Shown in pieces: positions 19,828-29,388 of a stretch of 64,000 nt of DNA. The stretch spans positions 40,140 through 104,139 of the forward strand of contig CAVRFM010000007.1 in assembly GCA_963720375.1 (NCBI GenBank), read 5' to 3'. Source of the DNA: JAPLHP01 sp963720375 (lineage in GTDB: Bacteria > Chloroflexota > Dehalococcoidia > UBA2247 > RBG-13-53-26). The position numbers and the translations under genes are program-made. How positions within the stretch are numbered: the stretch's first letter is position 1; every line of letters begins with the position of its first letter. The notes beneath the pieces are model-generated. The model made no database searches, was not told the origin of the DNA, and saw nothing but the letters and a program-made list of their open reading frames with translations.

Positions 19828-21027
19828 TCACTTATTCCCGGGCTGGGCTTGAGCCTGCACCTTCACCGGCAAGCCCCAGATATGGATGAAACCCAGAGAG
19901 GCACTCTGGTCAAATTGATCACCTTCATCGTAGGTAGCCAGCGCATGGCGATAGAGGGAGTATGGTGATTTCCGTCCTACTACTTTGCAGCAGCCTCTAA
20001 ATAGCTTCAATCGTACTGTACCGCTGACATAACGCTGTGAACTTTGTACATAGGGAATAAGATCCTGATGAAACGAACTGAACCATAATCCATTGTAGAC
20101 AAGGTCTGCATACTCGCTGGCTACTTTCCTCTTGAACCGCAACTGCTCCTTGGATAGCGTCATAGCCTCCAGAGCTTGATGTGCAGCGAATAACGCAATG
20201 GCTGCTGGTGACTCATATATTTCCCTTGATTTTATCCCTACGAGTCTGTCCTCTATATGGTCGATTCTTCCCACCCCATGTGTCCCTGCCAAATTGTTCA
20301 AGTCTTGAATTAGGCGGACTTTGTCTATCTCTTGCCCATCAATGCCGGTGGGAACACCTTTTTCAAAACCTATCTCAACGTAGCACGGCTTCCCAGGAGC
20401 ATCTTCGGGAGATGTCGTCCATGCAAAAACTTCCTCAGGCGGCTCGACCCAGGGGTCCTCCAGGATGCCGCACTCGATACTCCTTCCCCAGAGATTCTGG
20501 TCAATGGAATAAGGGCTTTTCGAAGTAACGGGGACAGGAATACCATGCTTCTCAGCATAGGCAATGGTCTCCTCTCGCGTCATGCCCCACTCCCGTGCCG
20601 GAGCAATGATCTTAAGGTGTGGGGCCAGTGCAGCGACACCTACATCGAATCTCACCTGGTCGTTGCCCTTCCCGGTACAGCCGTGCGCTATTGCTGAAGC
20701 ACCCTCCGCTTCAGCCGTATCCACCAGCAGCTTGGCTATCAAAGGCCGGGACAAGGCAGTAGCCAGAGGGTAGATTCCCTGATAGATGGCATCAGCCTGA
20801 AGAGCAGGAATTACAAAATGATTGACGAAGGTTTCTTTAGCATCCACCACCAGCGCCTTAACCGCTCCCACCTTCAGCGCCTTTTTTTGAACCGCACTGA
20901 GATCTCGATCACCGCCAACATCAATGGTAAGTGCAATGACATCCATATTGTATTTCTCTTTGATCCATCTGATGGCTACCGAAGTATCCAGGCCGCCGCT
21001 ATAGGCAAGCACTACCTTTTCTGCCAT
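19828..21027 (-). CDS. argG: Argininosuccinate synthase
   Basis: Ligates citrulline and aspartate using ATP. N-terminal PP-loop AYSGGLDTSVAIRWIKEKY and the conserved AHGCTGKGNDQVRF and EWGMTREETIAYAEKHGIP are intact. The C-terminal SASLGFIHIWGLP is typical. Full length at 399 residues. Fourth gene in the argJ-B-D-G-H series. Confidence 0.97.
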   Translation of the reverse strand: MAEKVVLAYSGGLDTSVAIRWIKEKYNMDVIALTIDVGGDRDLSAVQKKALKVGAVKALVVDAKETFVNHFVIPALQADAIYQGIYPLATALSRPLIAKLLVDTAEAEGASAIAHGCTGKGNDQVRFDVGVAALAPHLKIIAPAREWGMTREETIAYAEKHGIPVPVTSKSPYSIDQNLWGRSIECGILEDPWVEPPEEVFAWTTSPEDAPGKPCYVEIGFEKGVPTGIDGQEIDKVRLIQDLNNLAGTHGVGRIDHIEDRLVGIKSREIYESPAAIALFAAHQALEAMTLSKEQLRFKRKVASEYADLVYNGLWFSSFHQDLIPYVQSSQRYVSGTVRLKLFRGCCKVVGRKSPYSLYRHALATYDEGDQFDQSASLGFIHIWGLPVKVQAQAQPGNK

Positions 21028-21113
21028 TTCTCACCTCTAAGCAAGTTATATTCTATGATAGATAGAGTCATGGTGAAGTGCCCGGATCTGCAAATCATGA
21101 CCGGGAGTCGACC

Positions 21114-22311
21114 TCATCGGGATGAATTCGCTATCTCAGCCAGCACTTCCTGAAGTATCTCCATTGCCCTGTCGACCTCTTTCTCTCCGATGATTAGAGG
21201 AGGTATGAAGCGCAAAGCATTGGGCTTTACCTCGGTTAACCAGCAAGCCTTTCTGCAAACAGGCCATTACTACGCCGTCGGCAATATCCTTGTTGAATTG
21301 CATTGCCTGCAAAAAGCCTCTACCGCGTACCTCAACGATAAAGTCGAATTCTGTTTTCAATTCCTCAAGTCTATTCTTGAGATATTGTCCTACCCTCTCG
21401 GCATTGCCTGTCACATCGTTCTCAATAATGAACTTTACGGTGGCATAAGCAGCAGCACATGCCAGGGGGTTGCCCCCAAAGGTAGCGCCATGTTCTCCAG
21501 CCTTAAAGACGTCTGCCTTCTTCTTAGCCATCGCAGCGCCGATGGGTACCCCGCTGGCCAATCCTTTTGCCAGGGTCATGATATCCGGCTCAGCGCCATA
21601 CTGTTGATAGGCAAAGAGTGTCCCTGTTCTCCCCATGCCGGTTTGGACTTCGTCCAGGATGAGGAGAATGTTTTTCTTGTCGCACCAGTCCCGCACTTTC
21701 TGAAGGTAATCCTTCGAAGGGACATTCACTCCCCCTTCGGCTTGTATCGGTTCCAGCATTACGGCACAAGTCTGGCTGCTTGTAGCCTCTTTTATGGCCT
21801 CGATCCGGTTATATTCCACGTTTACAAAGCCGCTGACCAGAGGCGTATAAGGTTCCTGGAGTTTCTTCTGTCCCGTAGCTGCTACCATTGCCAGCGTTCG
21901 GCCATGGAACGAATTGAGGGTGGTAATCACCTCAAAGGCTCCGTTAAGATAGAGCTTGCCGAACCGGCGCGCCAGCTTCACTGCTCCTTCATTTGCCTCG
22001 GCGCCGCTGTTGCAGAGGAATACTTTGTCGAAGCAGCTATTCTGCACCAGCAGTTCCGCCAGGCGTATCTGGGGAATAGTGTAAAAGTGATTCGAGGTCT
22101 GGATTAACGTCTTCGCCTGCTCGGCAAGTGCTTGAGATACTACGGGATGGCAATGCCCCAGGCTGTTCACTGCCAGACCACCAACAAAATCAAGGTACTC
22201 TTTGTCCTTGTCGTCCCATACCTTTGCTCCCTGTCCGCGAACCAGGGTCAGCGGCAAACGGTCGATAGTATGCATCAAATATTTTTGTTCCAGTTTATGC
22301 CAATCGGTCAT
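21114..22311 (-). CDS. argD: Acetylornithine aminotransferase (frameshifted near C-terminus)
   Basis: PLP-dependent class III aminotransferase making N-acetylornithine from the semialdehyde. Visible segments: FVGGLAVNSLGHCHP, NSGAEANEGAVKLARR, LLILDEVQTGMGRTGTLFAYQ and LAKGLASGVPIGAA with the PLP lysine. The open frame ends at 21136 with an abnormal tail, whereas the other frame from about 21235 reads EVKPNALRFIPPLIIGEKEV and then DRAMEILQEVLAEIANSSR to a stop at 21114, the normal end of the family. The frameshift lies near 21232-21240 (GLLVN / EVKPN). Confidence 0.9.
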
Positions 22312-22329
22312 GTTCAGCTCCTTGGATAT

Positions 22330-23126
22330 TCAGGCGATGGTGGTTCCCGCCATTTTGCCATCTACTTCCTTGATCAAGGCATGGGGTAACCTGCCATCAA
22401 TAATCCGCGTTTTGTGCACGGTGGGAGCGGCCAGAAGGCAAGCTTCTATTTTGGGTATCATCCCGCCTGAAGCTACTCCTGAGTCAAGCAAAGTCTTTGC
22501 CTCCTGCGGCGAGAGCCGGGGTATCAGTTTCCCCGCAGTATTGTAGATACCGGCCACATCGGTAAGAAAGATCAATTCCTCGGCAGCAATGGCGGCAGCG
22601 ATCCTGCCGGCAGCGGTATCCCCATTGACATTGAGGATGAATCCATTGTCGCCTGGCTCAGGTGGTGACTGAAAGCTCAGCGGGGCAACCACAGGAATAA
22701 AGCCGGCTCCCAGTATTGCCTGGAGCGGCTCCGGATTCACCTTAACTACTTCACCAACATAACCCATTTGAGCATCCTTGATTGAGGCTCCCAGAAGGCC
22801 GCCGTCGATGCCGCTCAACCCTATCGCCCGTCCCCCCAAAGACTCGATAGCCGCTACCAACTCTTTATTGACCAGTCCGGCCAGGATAGCAACTACTACT
22901 TTAAGTGTCTCGGCATCAGTTACCCTTAAGCCGTTTACAAATCTCGTAGAAACGCCGAGCCGGCCAGCCAGTCGGTGACTACATTGGCACCACCGTGAAC
23001 GACAATAGTCGGTCTCCCTCTTTTTTGGAGCTCAACTAGATCGGTCAGAGTGGTGTCATGACTGCCGAGGGTGCTGCCCCCCAGCTTTACGACGATGATC
23101 CCTGTCGGGGCTTTTCGAGATTCCAA
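22330..23126 (-). CDS. argB: Acetylglutamate kinase (frameshifted)
   Basis: Phosphorylates N-acetylglutamate. The N-terminal part (63 codons from TTG 23126, GAGGACAAG upstream) has IVVKLGGSTLGSHDTTL and VVHGGANVVTDWL; it then runs into a stop. The other frame picks up directly with RLGVSTRFVNGLRVTDAETL and continues through NVNGDTAAGRIAAAIAAEEL, FLTDVAGIY and GGMIPKIEACLLAA to 22330. The break is near 22955-22965. Rejoined, the protein is about 265 residues, normal for ArgB. Eighteen bases separate it from argD. Confidence 0.88.
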
Positions 23127-23275
23127 TACTTGTCCTCAATCAACCAAGGATACAAGGATAGCAGAAGCGTGAGCCGATATCAACGACACGCGTAGGATAT
23201 GATTTATTGTGCTATGTTGATAATCTGTGGAGATCTTGGGGCGAGGATCAATGCAGATCGGTAGCCAAAGGCATT

Positions 23276-24493
23276 TCAGGTGGCATAAGCGCTGTTGATA
23301 ACCACGTATTCTTGCGATAAGTCGCAGCCCCAGGCAACAGCCCGTTTTTGCCCGAGGTTGAGACATATGGCGATAGGTACGTCACTATTGCTCAAAATTT
23401 GCCTTGCTTTCCCGATGTCAAAAGGCACTGGAGTTCCAGACTTCAAAAGACATAGATCACCAAGGTAAAGGTCTACTTTCGACTGGTCCACTCTTGCACC
23501 GCTCCGGCCCGCAGCCGCAATTATCCTCCCCCAGTTGGGGTCGGCCCCGTGTACCGCAGCTTTGACCAGCGAAGAACCGGCTACAGCCCGGGCAGCCAGG
23601 CGGGCATCCTTTCCGGTAGCTGCCCCCTCAACCTTCACTTCTATCAACCTGGTTGCCCCCTCGCCGTCTCGAGCAACACACTTGGCCAGATAGACGCAAA
23701 CCTGCTGAAGAGCATCCTGGAAAACCTCTCCCCCGAGTGCGCCAGCTCTCAGGGGCTTATTGCCGGCCAGTCCGTTAGCGAGTAACAGGACGGTATCATT
23801 GGTGCTGGTATCACCATCTACAGTAATCATATTGAAAGAATCGTCCACTGCCTTCCGCAGGGATGATTCGGCAAACTCATCCTCCAGAGCAGCATCCGTG
23901 GTCAGAAAACAGAGCAGGGTAGCCATGTTCGGATGGATCATGCCTGCGCCTTTGGCCACGCCGCCGATGGTGGCCTTCTTACCGGCAAGATTGATGCTCA
24001 CGGCTGTCTGCTTGGGGAAGGTATCAGTGGTCATCATTGCCCGCACCAGGTGGTTCCCGCCGTCGTGAGAGAGGACAACCTGCCCGATCCCGCCACGGAT
24101 ATTCTCCATAGGCAAGGGAACACCGATGACGCCGGTGCTGGCGACCAGTATCTCCTCCGGGGATAACCCCAGCTTCTTGGCAGTAAGGGCAGCCATCTCA
24201 GTGGAATCGGCCAGTCCCTGGCCTCCGGTGCAGGCGTTGGCGCAGCCGGAGTTGACCACTATGGCTTGAGCTCTCTTATGGGCCAGTCTCTCCTGACATA
24301 GAAGCACCGGGGCTGCCTTGACCCTGTTGGTGGTAAAGACACCTGTTGCTACGCAGGGGGACTCCGAGCAGAGGATACCCAGGTCCAAAAGATCGTCTCC
24401 TCTGGTCTTTATCCCGGCATAAGCGGCACCGGCAACAAAGCCTTTCGGGGTGGTCACAGTACCACGGGGGATAGTCTTATATCCGGAGTCCAT
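23276..24493 (-). CDS. argJ: Bifunctional glutamate N-acetyltransferase / ornithine acetyltransferase
   Basis: Transfers acetyl from N-acetylornithine to glutamate, and in bifunctional forms also uses acetyl-CoA. VVNSGCANACTGGQGL and the self-cleavage region GMIHPNMATLLCFLTTDAA (nucleophilic Thr in MATLL) are present, as is DSFNMITVDGDTSTNDTVLLL. Full length at 405 residues. First gene of the argJ-B-D-G-H series; argC and argF are not in this window. About 150 bases separate it from argB. Confidence 0.95.
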   Translation of the reverse strand: MDSGYKTIPRGTVTTPKGFVAGAAYAGIKTRGDDLLDLGILCSESPCVATGVFTTNRVKAAPVLLCQERLAHKRAQAIVVNSGCANACTGGQGLADSTEMAALTAKKLGLSPEEILVASTGVIGVPLPMENIRGGIGQVVLSHDGGNHLVRAMMTTDTFPKQTAVSINLAGKKATIGGVAKGAGMIHPNMATLLCFLTTDAALEDEFAESSLRKAVDDSFNMITVDGDTSTNDTVLLLANGLAGNKPLRAGALGGEVFQDALQQVCVYLAKCVARDGEGATRLIEVKVEGAATGKDARLAARAVAGSSLVKAAVHGADPNWGRIIAAAGRSGARVDQSKVDLYLGDLCLLKSGTPVPFDIGKARQILSNSDVPIAICLNLGQKRAVAWGCDLSQEYVVINSAYAT

Positions 24494-24566
24494 TGGTATG
24501 GGAAATTATAGGTTACTGCTCCCCTCTTGTCTAACCCGGCCTCAGATGTGCGTGCTTCGCCATTCA

Positions 24567-24575
24567 TGATATAAT
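24567..24575 (+). promoter_or_regulatory. Extended -10 promoter candidate upstream of folD
   Basis: TGATATAAT at 24567-24575 is a perfect extended -10 (TGnTATAAT). No good -35 is seen 17 bases upstream. It would give a leader of about 170 nt before the folD ATG. No riboswitch fold was recognised in that leader. Confidence 0.5.
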
Positions 24576-24751
24576 TTGGCACTGCTTGGGAAGAAAGTGA
24601 TTGAATCATTCCTTATTACCTGCACTTGCGATCCAAATACTGTTGATGCCGCATCCCATGCCCGGATTCAAGCTGCCGGTCATTTGCCACCCGTGATACC
24701 CGTGATTGGTTTTGCCTTGGACATGAGACAAGGAAGAGGAGGTGACCCCAA

Positions 24752-25636
24752 ATGCCGGCACAGTTGATAAGTGGTGCCCAAATCGCTGAGGAGATCCGCG
24801 GGGAGCTCAAGGATAGGATAAGGGACCTCATTAAGAAAGGCACAACTCCCGGGCTGGTTATAGTCAGAGTCGGAGAAGACCCGGCTTCGGTTTCCTATGT
24901 CTCCGGCAAGACCAGGGCCTGTGAGGAACTTGGCATCTATTCGGAGACGCTGGTATTTCCTGAAAACACCGGGGAAAAGGAGCTGCTGGCAAAGATAGAG
25001 GGATTGAACCAGAATCCCAGGTTTCATGGGATACTGGTCCAACTCCCCCTGCCCGGGCATATCGATTCAAACAGGGTGTTGTATGCCATCAACCCCCAAA
25101 AGGATGTCGATGGCCTTCATCCGGTCAATGTAGGGCAACTGCTTATTGGCGAATCCTCCCTGATACCGTGCACAGCCCATGGGGTACAGCAACTGCTGGT
25201 CCGCAGCGGCAATAGTCCTGAAGGGAAACATGTGGTTATCTGCGGTCGGAGCAATCTTGTGGGTAAACCGCTCATGGCAATCCTGATACAGAAGAAGGCT
25301 GGTGCCAATGCTACTGTAACAATGTGTCACACCGGTACCCGAGATCTTGCTGCCGTAGTCAGACAGGGGGACATTGTGGTGGCGGCCATGGGGAGCCCGA
25401 AGGCAATCACGGCAGACATGGTCAAGGAAGGTGCCGTGGTTATCGATGTCGGTGTGAACCGCATCCCGGATCCCGGTAAAAAGAGCGGCTTCCGGCTTGT
25501 GGGTGACACGGATTTCGATGCTATCAAAGAGAAAGCCAGGGCCATTACGCCGGTGCCGGGAGGGGTAGGCCCGATGACAGTGACTATGCTCATGGTGAAT
25601 ACTGTCCGGGCTGCAGAAATGCAGGTACGGCCTTAA
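24752..25636 (+). CDS. folD: Methylenetetrahydrofolate dehydrogenase / methenyltetrahydrofolate cyclohydrolase
   Basis: Bifunctional one-carbon enzyme using NADP. Conserved YVSGKTRACEELGI (catalytic Lys), GILVQLPLPGHID, ICGRSNLVGKPLM and PGGVGPMTVTMLMVNT are all intact, and the length (294) is normal. A very strong ribosome-binding site (AGGAGGTGA) lies about eight bases before the ATG at 24752. Ten bases separate it from queA, with which it is probably co-transcribed. Confidence 0.97.
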   Translation: MPAQLISGAQIAEEIRGELKDRIRDLIKKGTTPGLVIVRVGEDPASVSYVSGKTRACEELGIYSETLVFPENTGEKELLAKIEGLNQNPRFHGILVQLPLPGHIDSNRVLYAINPQKDVDGLHPVNVGQLLIGESSLIPCTAHGVQQLLVRSGNSPEGKHVVICGRSNLVGKPLMAILIQKKAGANATVTMCHTGTRDLAAVVRQGDIVVAAMGSPKAITADMVKEGAVVIDVGVNRIPDPGKKSGFRLVGDTDFDAIKEKARAITPVPGGVGPMTVTMLMVNTVRAAEMQVRP

Positions 25637-25645
25637 AATGACCAG

Positions 25646-26682
25646 ATGAGAACCTGCGATTTCGATTACCAGCTTCCTGCTGGACTCATTGCCCAGAACC
25701 CGGTGGAACCGCGCGATCACTCTCGCCTCATGGTACTTCACAAAGGCGGTAGCTCTATCGAGCATCGCCAGTTCTTCGAAATCGTCGATTACCTCAACCC
25801 GGGCGATGTTCTGGTGCTGAACGACAGCAGGGTTATTCCTGCCCGTCTCAAGGGAAAGCGTCAGGGCGGGGGGAGGGTGGAGCTTCTCCTTCTTCGCCGT
25901 TTGGAGCCTGGCCTTTGGGAGGCACTGGTCAAACCTTCCAATAGAGTTGCCGTAGGAGAGAAGGTAGAGGTCATTGGCGTGAAGAAACCCGGAACAGGCT
26001 CCGCCTCGGTGCAGGTACTGGAAAAGGCGAACAGGGGTTGCGTACCATTCGTTTCACTGATGAAGCCATCCTGGAAGAGCTGGGGGAGATCCCTTTGCCG
26101 CCCTATATTCATAATTACTCCGGTGACCCTGAGCGTTACCAGACGGTCTATGCCAGGGCGAAGGGAAGCGTTGCTGCACCCACTGCGGGCCTGCATTTCA
26201 CCCCGGATCTTCTCCGGCATCTCAGGGAGAAGGGGGTTGAGCTTGCCTTCGTTACTCTCCATGTCGGACTGGACTCGTTTCGCCCGGTTCGGGAGGAAGA
26301 GCCCCAGCAACACCCCATACACAGGGAATATGGGGAATTGACCGGGGAGGCAGCCCGGAAGCTCACCCTGGCCAAAGCAAGGGGCCACCGCATCATCTGC
26401 GTCGGCACAACCACAGTCAGGCTGCTGGAACAGGCTGCCGCGCCAAATGGAGAAGCTCAGGCATTGCAGCCTTTTCAAGGCTGGGCGACTCTCTTCATAT
26501 TGCCGGGACATCGCTTCCGGATAGTAGATGGTCTGATTACCAACTTCCATCTCCCCCGCTCAACACTGCTGATGCTGGTGTCTGCGTTTGCCGGCAAAGA
26601 CCTTATTGATAGTGCCTACCGGGAGGCCATGGGGTTGCGCTACCGTTTCTATAGTTTTGGCGATGCCATGCTGATTATCTAG
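25646..26682 (+). CDS. queA: tRNA preQ1(34) S-adenosylmethionine ribosyltransferase-isomerase QueA (frameshifted)
   Basis: Adds the epoxycyclopentane group of queuosine to tRNA wobble position 34, using S-adenosylmethionine as ribosyl donor. The first frame gives YQLPAGLIAQNPVEPRDHSR, VLNDSRVIPARLKG and GLWEALVKPSNR; it derails after VLEKANRG. The other frame (from about 26038) continues with IPLPPYIHNY, YQTVYARAKGSVAAPTAGLH, VTLHVGLDSFRPV and LITNFHLPRSTLLMLVSAFA to the normal end. The frameshift is near 26035-26040. Rejoined length is about 345 residues, as expected. Confidence 0.9.
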
Positions 26683-26793
26683 TTTCGGCCAGAGCTGAAG
26701 CTCCATCCCTGCAGCCGGGATTCGACTTAACCGGAGCGGTACTCTCGATGGCGGCGTGAACAGGTATGGTATAATTTCTTATAGGATTGCACC

Positions 26794-27261
26794 ATGGCAA
26801 CAGCAAAGACGATAACAGTCAACCGCAAGGCCTACCATGACTACAGTATTGAGGAGACTGTAGAGGCGGGTATTGCGCTGACCGGCACCGAGATCAAGTC
26901 CCTCAGGGCGGGTAAAATAAACCTGGCCCAGTCCTTTGCTAGGATTGAAAATGGGGAGGCCTGGCTGATCAATGCCCATATTCCTCCCTACGATGCCGGC
27001 AACCGCTACAATCATGAGCCGACCCGCCCGCGGAAGCTGCTGTTGCACCGTGATGAAATCGGCATGCTGTCGGCGAAAGCCAACCAGAAAAGGTTTACGC
27101 TGGTGCCTCTTCGACTGTATCTGAACAAGAAGAGCCTGGCCAAGTTGGAACTGGGGTTGGGGAGGGGCAAGAGACTCTATGATAAGCGTGAGGCCCTGGC
27201 AGAGCGCCAGTCAGACCGTGAAATAGAACGCACCTTAAAAATGCACCGTGTCAAAGTTTAG
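26794..27261 (+). CDS. smpB: SsrA-binding protein SmpB
   Basis: tmRNA partner protein for ribosome rescue. Typical NRKAYHDYSIEETVEAGIAL, GTEIKSLRAGKINL and the C-terminal basic LGLGRGKRLYDKREALAERQ tail that reads the empty A site. 155 residues. It ends one base before the tmRNA gene. Confidence 0.97.
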   Translation: MATAKTITVNRKAYHDYSIEETVEAGIALTGTEIKSLRAGKINLAQSFARIENGEAWLINAHIPPYDAGNRYNHEPTRPRKLLLHRDEIGMLSAKANQKRFTLVPLRLYLNKKSLAKLELGLGRGKRLYDKREALAERQSDREIERTLKMHRVKV

Positions 27262-27262
27262 T

Positions 27263-27619
27263 GGGGACGCGCGGGTTCGACAGGGGGAGGCGCGGCAAGA
27301 TTGCAGGCTGAGGTGCCACTAACCTCATAAAACCAGTGGCAAAAAAAGTAACTGGCGATAGAGAGCCTGTACTCGTAGCTGCCTAACTTGGCAGCTGCCG
27401 TCCGCTCTGACCGCTCCTCGATGGGTTGGGGATGGGCGCCGAAAAGTCGAGGTGCAGCTATCCTGACGTCGATAGTGGTAGCTTAAGAAAAATCGACTGG
27501 TCTGGCCAGACTCGGTTGATTGAGGCTGGCTGGGCGAGAAAAAAGAGTCAGCTAAGCTTGTAGCAGATCTTGAGCAAGTTCCTCTGGACGGGGAGTTCAA
27601 CTCTCCCCCGTCTCCACCA
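27263..27619 (+). ncRNA. ssrA: Transfer-messenger RNA (tmRNA, SsrA)
   Basis: 357-nt one-piece tmRNA. The 5' end GGGGACGCGCGGGTTCGACA is characteristic; GGGGAC pairs with GTCTCC before the 3' ACCA, and the T-arm-like GGGGAGTTCAACTCTCCCC is near the 3' end. A tag reading frame GCA AAA AAA GTA ACT ... GTA GCT GCC TAA (about 27336-27386) encodes a peptide AKKVTGDREPVLVAA, ending in the LVAA-type degron recognised by ClpXP and related proteases. smpB is immediately upstream. The 3' end is the left attachment site of the integrated element. Confidence 0.95.
27596..27619 (+). repeat. Left attachment site (ssrA 3' end)
   Basis: The last 17 bases of ssrA (27603-27619, CTCCCCCGTCTCCACCA) recur exactly at 34851-34867 in direct orientation; extended to 24 bases the copies match at 22. 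This is the expected signature of site-specific integration into a tRNA-like 3' end. Confidence 0.85.
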
Positions 27620-29222
27620 GCCCACAATCGGGCTCCTGTTCAAAACTGGAGCCCGTTTTCCTTTGTTCAACCTCTCCCGGCCTGAAGATTATCACCCTGT
27701 TCTCAGGGTTGCGTTTCAGTGAGTCGAACAGAGGGTAAAATGGCGCTTTCGGTTGGATACCCACGATAGAACGTGACGCCGCAAGGTCAACGTACACGGC
27801 CTCAAGCATGTTCTTCAATAGCCTATGCTTCTCATCCAGCGTCGCTTTCCCCCAGATCAGTCCTAGATTCTCCAGTATCTCGCCAGCACTCATGGTAGCA
27901 TCATTCTCAGGCTCTACGAGGGAGTTCAGGGCATCGTTCAGAATCGTCCGCTGAACACCGTACTCCCCGTCACTCACCAGCCCATCGACATACGCCTTAC
28001 CCAACCGCCGCAGCTTCTCTGTTATCTGTTTCCTTTGCTTCAGAATACGCTCATGCTCAGAGAAAGCCCCCATCTTCGCCATGATCCGTTCCCGCCAGGA
28101 CGATTCCAGAGTGAGTGACCCGATGATTACATCCATCTGCTCGTCAATCACATTACAGCGGATGGCCTTCCCGTTTGCCAGGCAACTGAAGTCGGCTCTT
28201 GAGTTCCTTTGCTCTCTGTAGTACCCGTACCCAGGCAGCGAACTCTCAGACCACAACGGATAGCCGCAGAACACGCACCGAGCTATCCCCTTCAGTAGGT
28301 ACACCCTCAACCTTGGCGAGACTGTCGAACTTCTATTCTTCGCCTCCTTGAGTCTCTTCTGAACCACATCATATAGACTCTGTTCGATAACGGACTCATG
28401 GGCACCCTCATAGAACTCCCCCTTGTACTTCACCCGTCCGGTGTAGAACGCATTGTGGACGACACCCCTCACGGAAAAGAGGGTGAATGGCCTGGGCCCA
28501 GCGACCAAACCGCCATGCCCATCGTCCAATGGCCGTTTGTTCCTGGTGCGAAATCCTTTTTCATTTAGCCACCCGGCAAGCCTCGATAGACTCCAGTCAC
28601 CGCAGGCGTAGAATTGGAAGACTTGTCGGATTGCTTCTGCTTCAGCAGCGACAACGTGTATTCTGCCCTTATGCCCATCCCCACATTCCTCACTGCATCT
28701 CTCATATCCGAACGGCACATCACCGTTCTGAAAGCCACTCATGGCTCTCTCCTTCATTCCTTTCGAGGTGTGTTTAGCAAGGCAGTCAGAGAAATACTGC
28801 GCGAAAGCACCCAACATGGCTATGAACAGCTTCCCCTCGGGCGATGAGTAGTCGATGTTCTCAGTGATCGAGACGAAGGCAATACCGTTGTCCGCGAGTT
28901 GTTTGAACGTCTCCAGCGTGACTCTCAAGTTCCGGCTCCAACGGTCAAGAGAATGAACCACCACCACTTCGAGACTGCCTCTCCTGCAATCTTCGAGAAG
29001 ACGTCTTAATTGAGGACGCTTAGCAACGGAATCAGACCGGGCTGAGATCCCCTCTTCGCTGTATAACCTTGTGGCTTCCCAACCCCTCTGTTCACAATAT
29101 CGCTCAAATTCATGCCTTTGAGCCGCCATCGACCAACCATCGACCTGCTCTTCTGTTGACACCCTGATATATGCCACTGCTCTAATCACCTGTTCACCTC
29201 CGGGTTTCATTGCTCCCACCAT
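27597..29222 (-). CDS. Large serine recombinase (ssrA-specific integrase)
   Basis: N-terminal resolvase domain with the catalytic Ser in AYIRVSTEEQ and the conserved HSLDRWSRNL and GKLFIAMLGAFAQYFSD; then a recombinase domain (WSLSRLAGWLNEKGFRTR, FSVRGVVHNAFYTGRVKY), a zinc-ribbon-type beta segment beginning CVFCGYPL, and a helical C-terminal region (ERILKQRKQITEKLRRLGKA). 541 residues fits the large serine recombinase class. The start may be ATG 29210 rather than 29222. The stop codon and last six sense codons (VETGES) lie antisense within the ssrA 3' end, so the recombinase C-terminus is encoded by the attachment site itself. Confidence 0.93.
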   Translation of the reverse strand: MVGAMKPGGEQVIRAVAYIRVSTEEQVDGWSMAAQRHEFERYCEQRGWEATRLYSEEGISARSDSVAKRPQLRRLLEDCRRGSLEVVVVHSLDRWSRNLRVTLETFKQLADNGIAFVSITENIDYSSPEGKLFIAMLGAFAQYFSDCLAKHTSKGMKERAMSGFQNGDVPFGYERCSEECGDGHKGRIHVVAAEAEAIRQVFQFYACGDWSLSRLAGWLNEKGFRTRNKRPLDDGHGGLVAGPRPFTLFSVRGVVHNAFYTGRVKYKGEFYEGAHESVIEQSLYDVVQKRLKEAKNRSSTVSPRLRVYLLKGIARCVFCGYPLWSESSLPGYGYYREQRNSRADFSCLANGKAIRCNVIDEQMDVIIGSLTLESSWRERIMAKMGAFSEHERILKQRKQITEKLRRLGKAYVDGLVSDGEYGVQRTILNDALNSLVEPENDATMSAGEILENLGLIWGKATLDEKHRLLKNMLEAVYVDLAASRSIVGIQPKAPFYPLFDSLKRNPENRVIIFRPGEVEQRKTGSSFEQEPDCGLVETGES

Positions 29223-29388
29223 TGTCAGGTTCTTCGCACCCCCGTGTCAACAACCTCGCGGCTATCTCTGCAACCAGAGAACAGAACTCCTCCACAAGGA
29301 TCTCCTCCTCATCCAAGACGACCCCTTTCGCCTGTCCCGGCTCGGCTTTGCCCTCTCTCTTCTCCATCATTCGCCAGGCCCTACTCAA
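29194..29388 (-). CDS. Small acidic ORF between rep and recombinase
   Basis: 64 codons from TTG 29388, or about 57 from the ATG pair at the MMEKREG segment. The start overlaps the rep stop (TTGAGTAG) and the end overlaps the recombinase start, a tight operon arrangement that supports translation. The central part (LDEEEILVEEFCSLVAEIAA) should form an amphipathic helix. No family recognised; a recombinase accessory or directionality role is only a guess from position. Confidence 0.5.
   Translation of the reverse strand: MSRAWRMMEKREGKAEPGQAKGVVLDEEEILVEEFCSLVAEIAARLLTRGCEEPDNGGSNETRR

Noticed and set aside
24576..24767. 64-codon plus-strand frame just upstream of folD
   Set aside because: It begins almost on the extended -10 promoter, overlaps the folD start, and has no family-like features; treated as leader.
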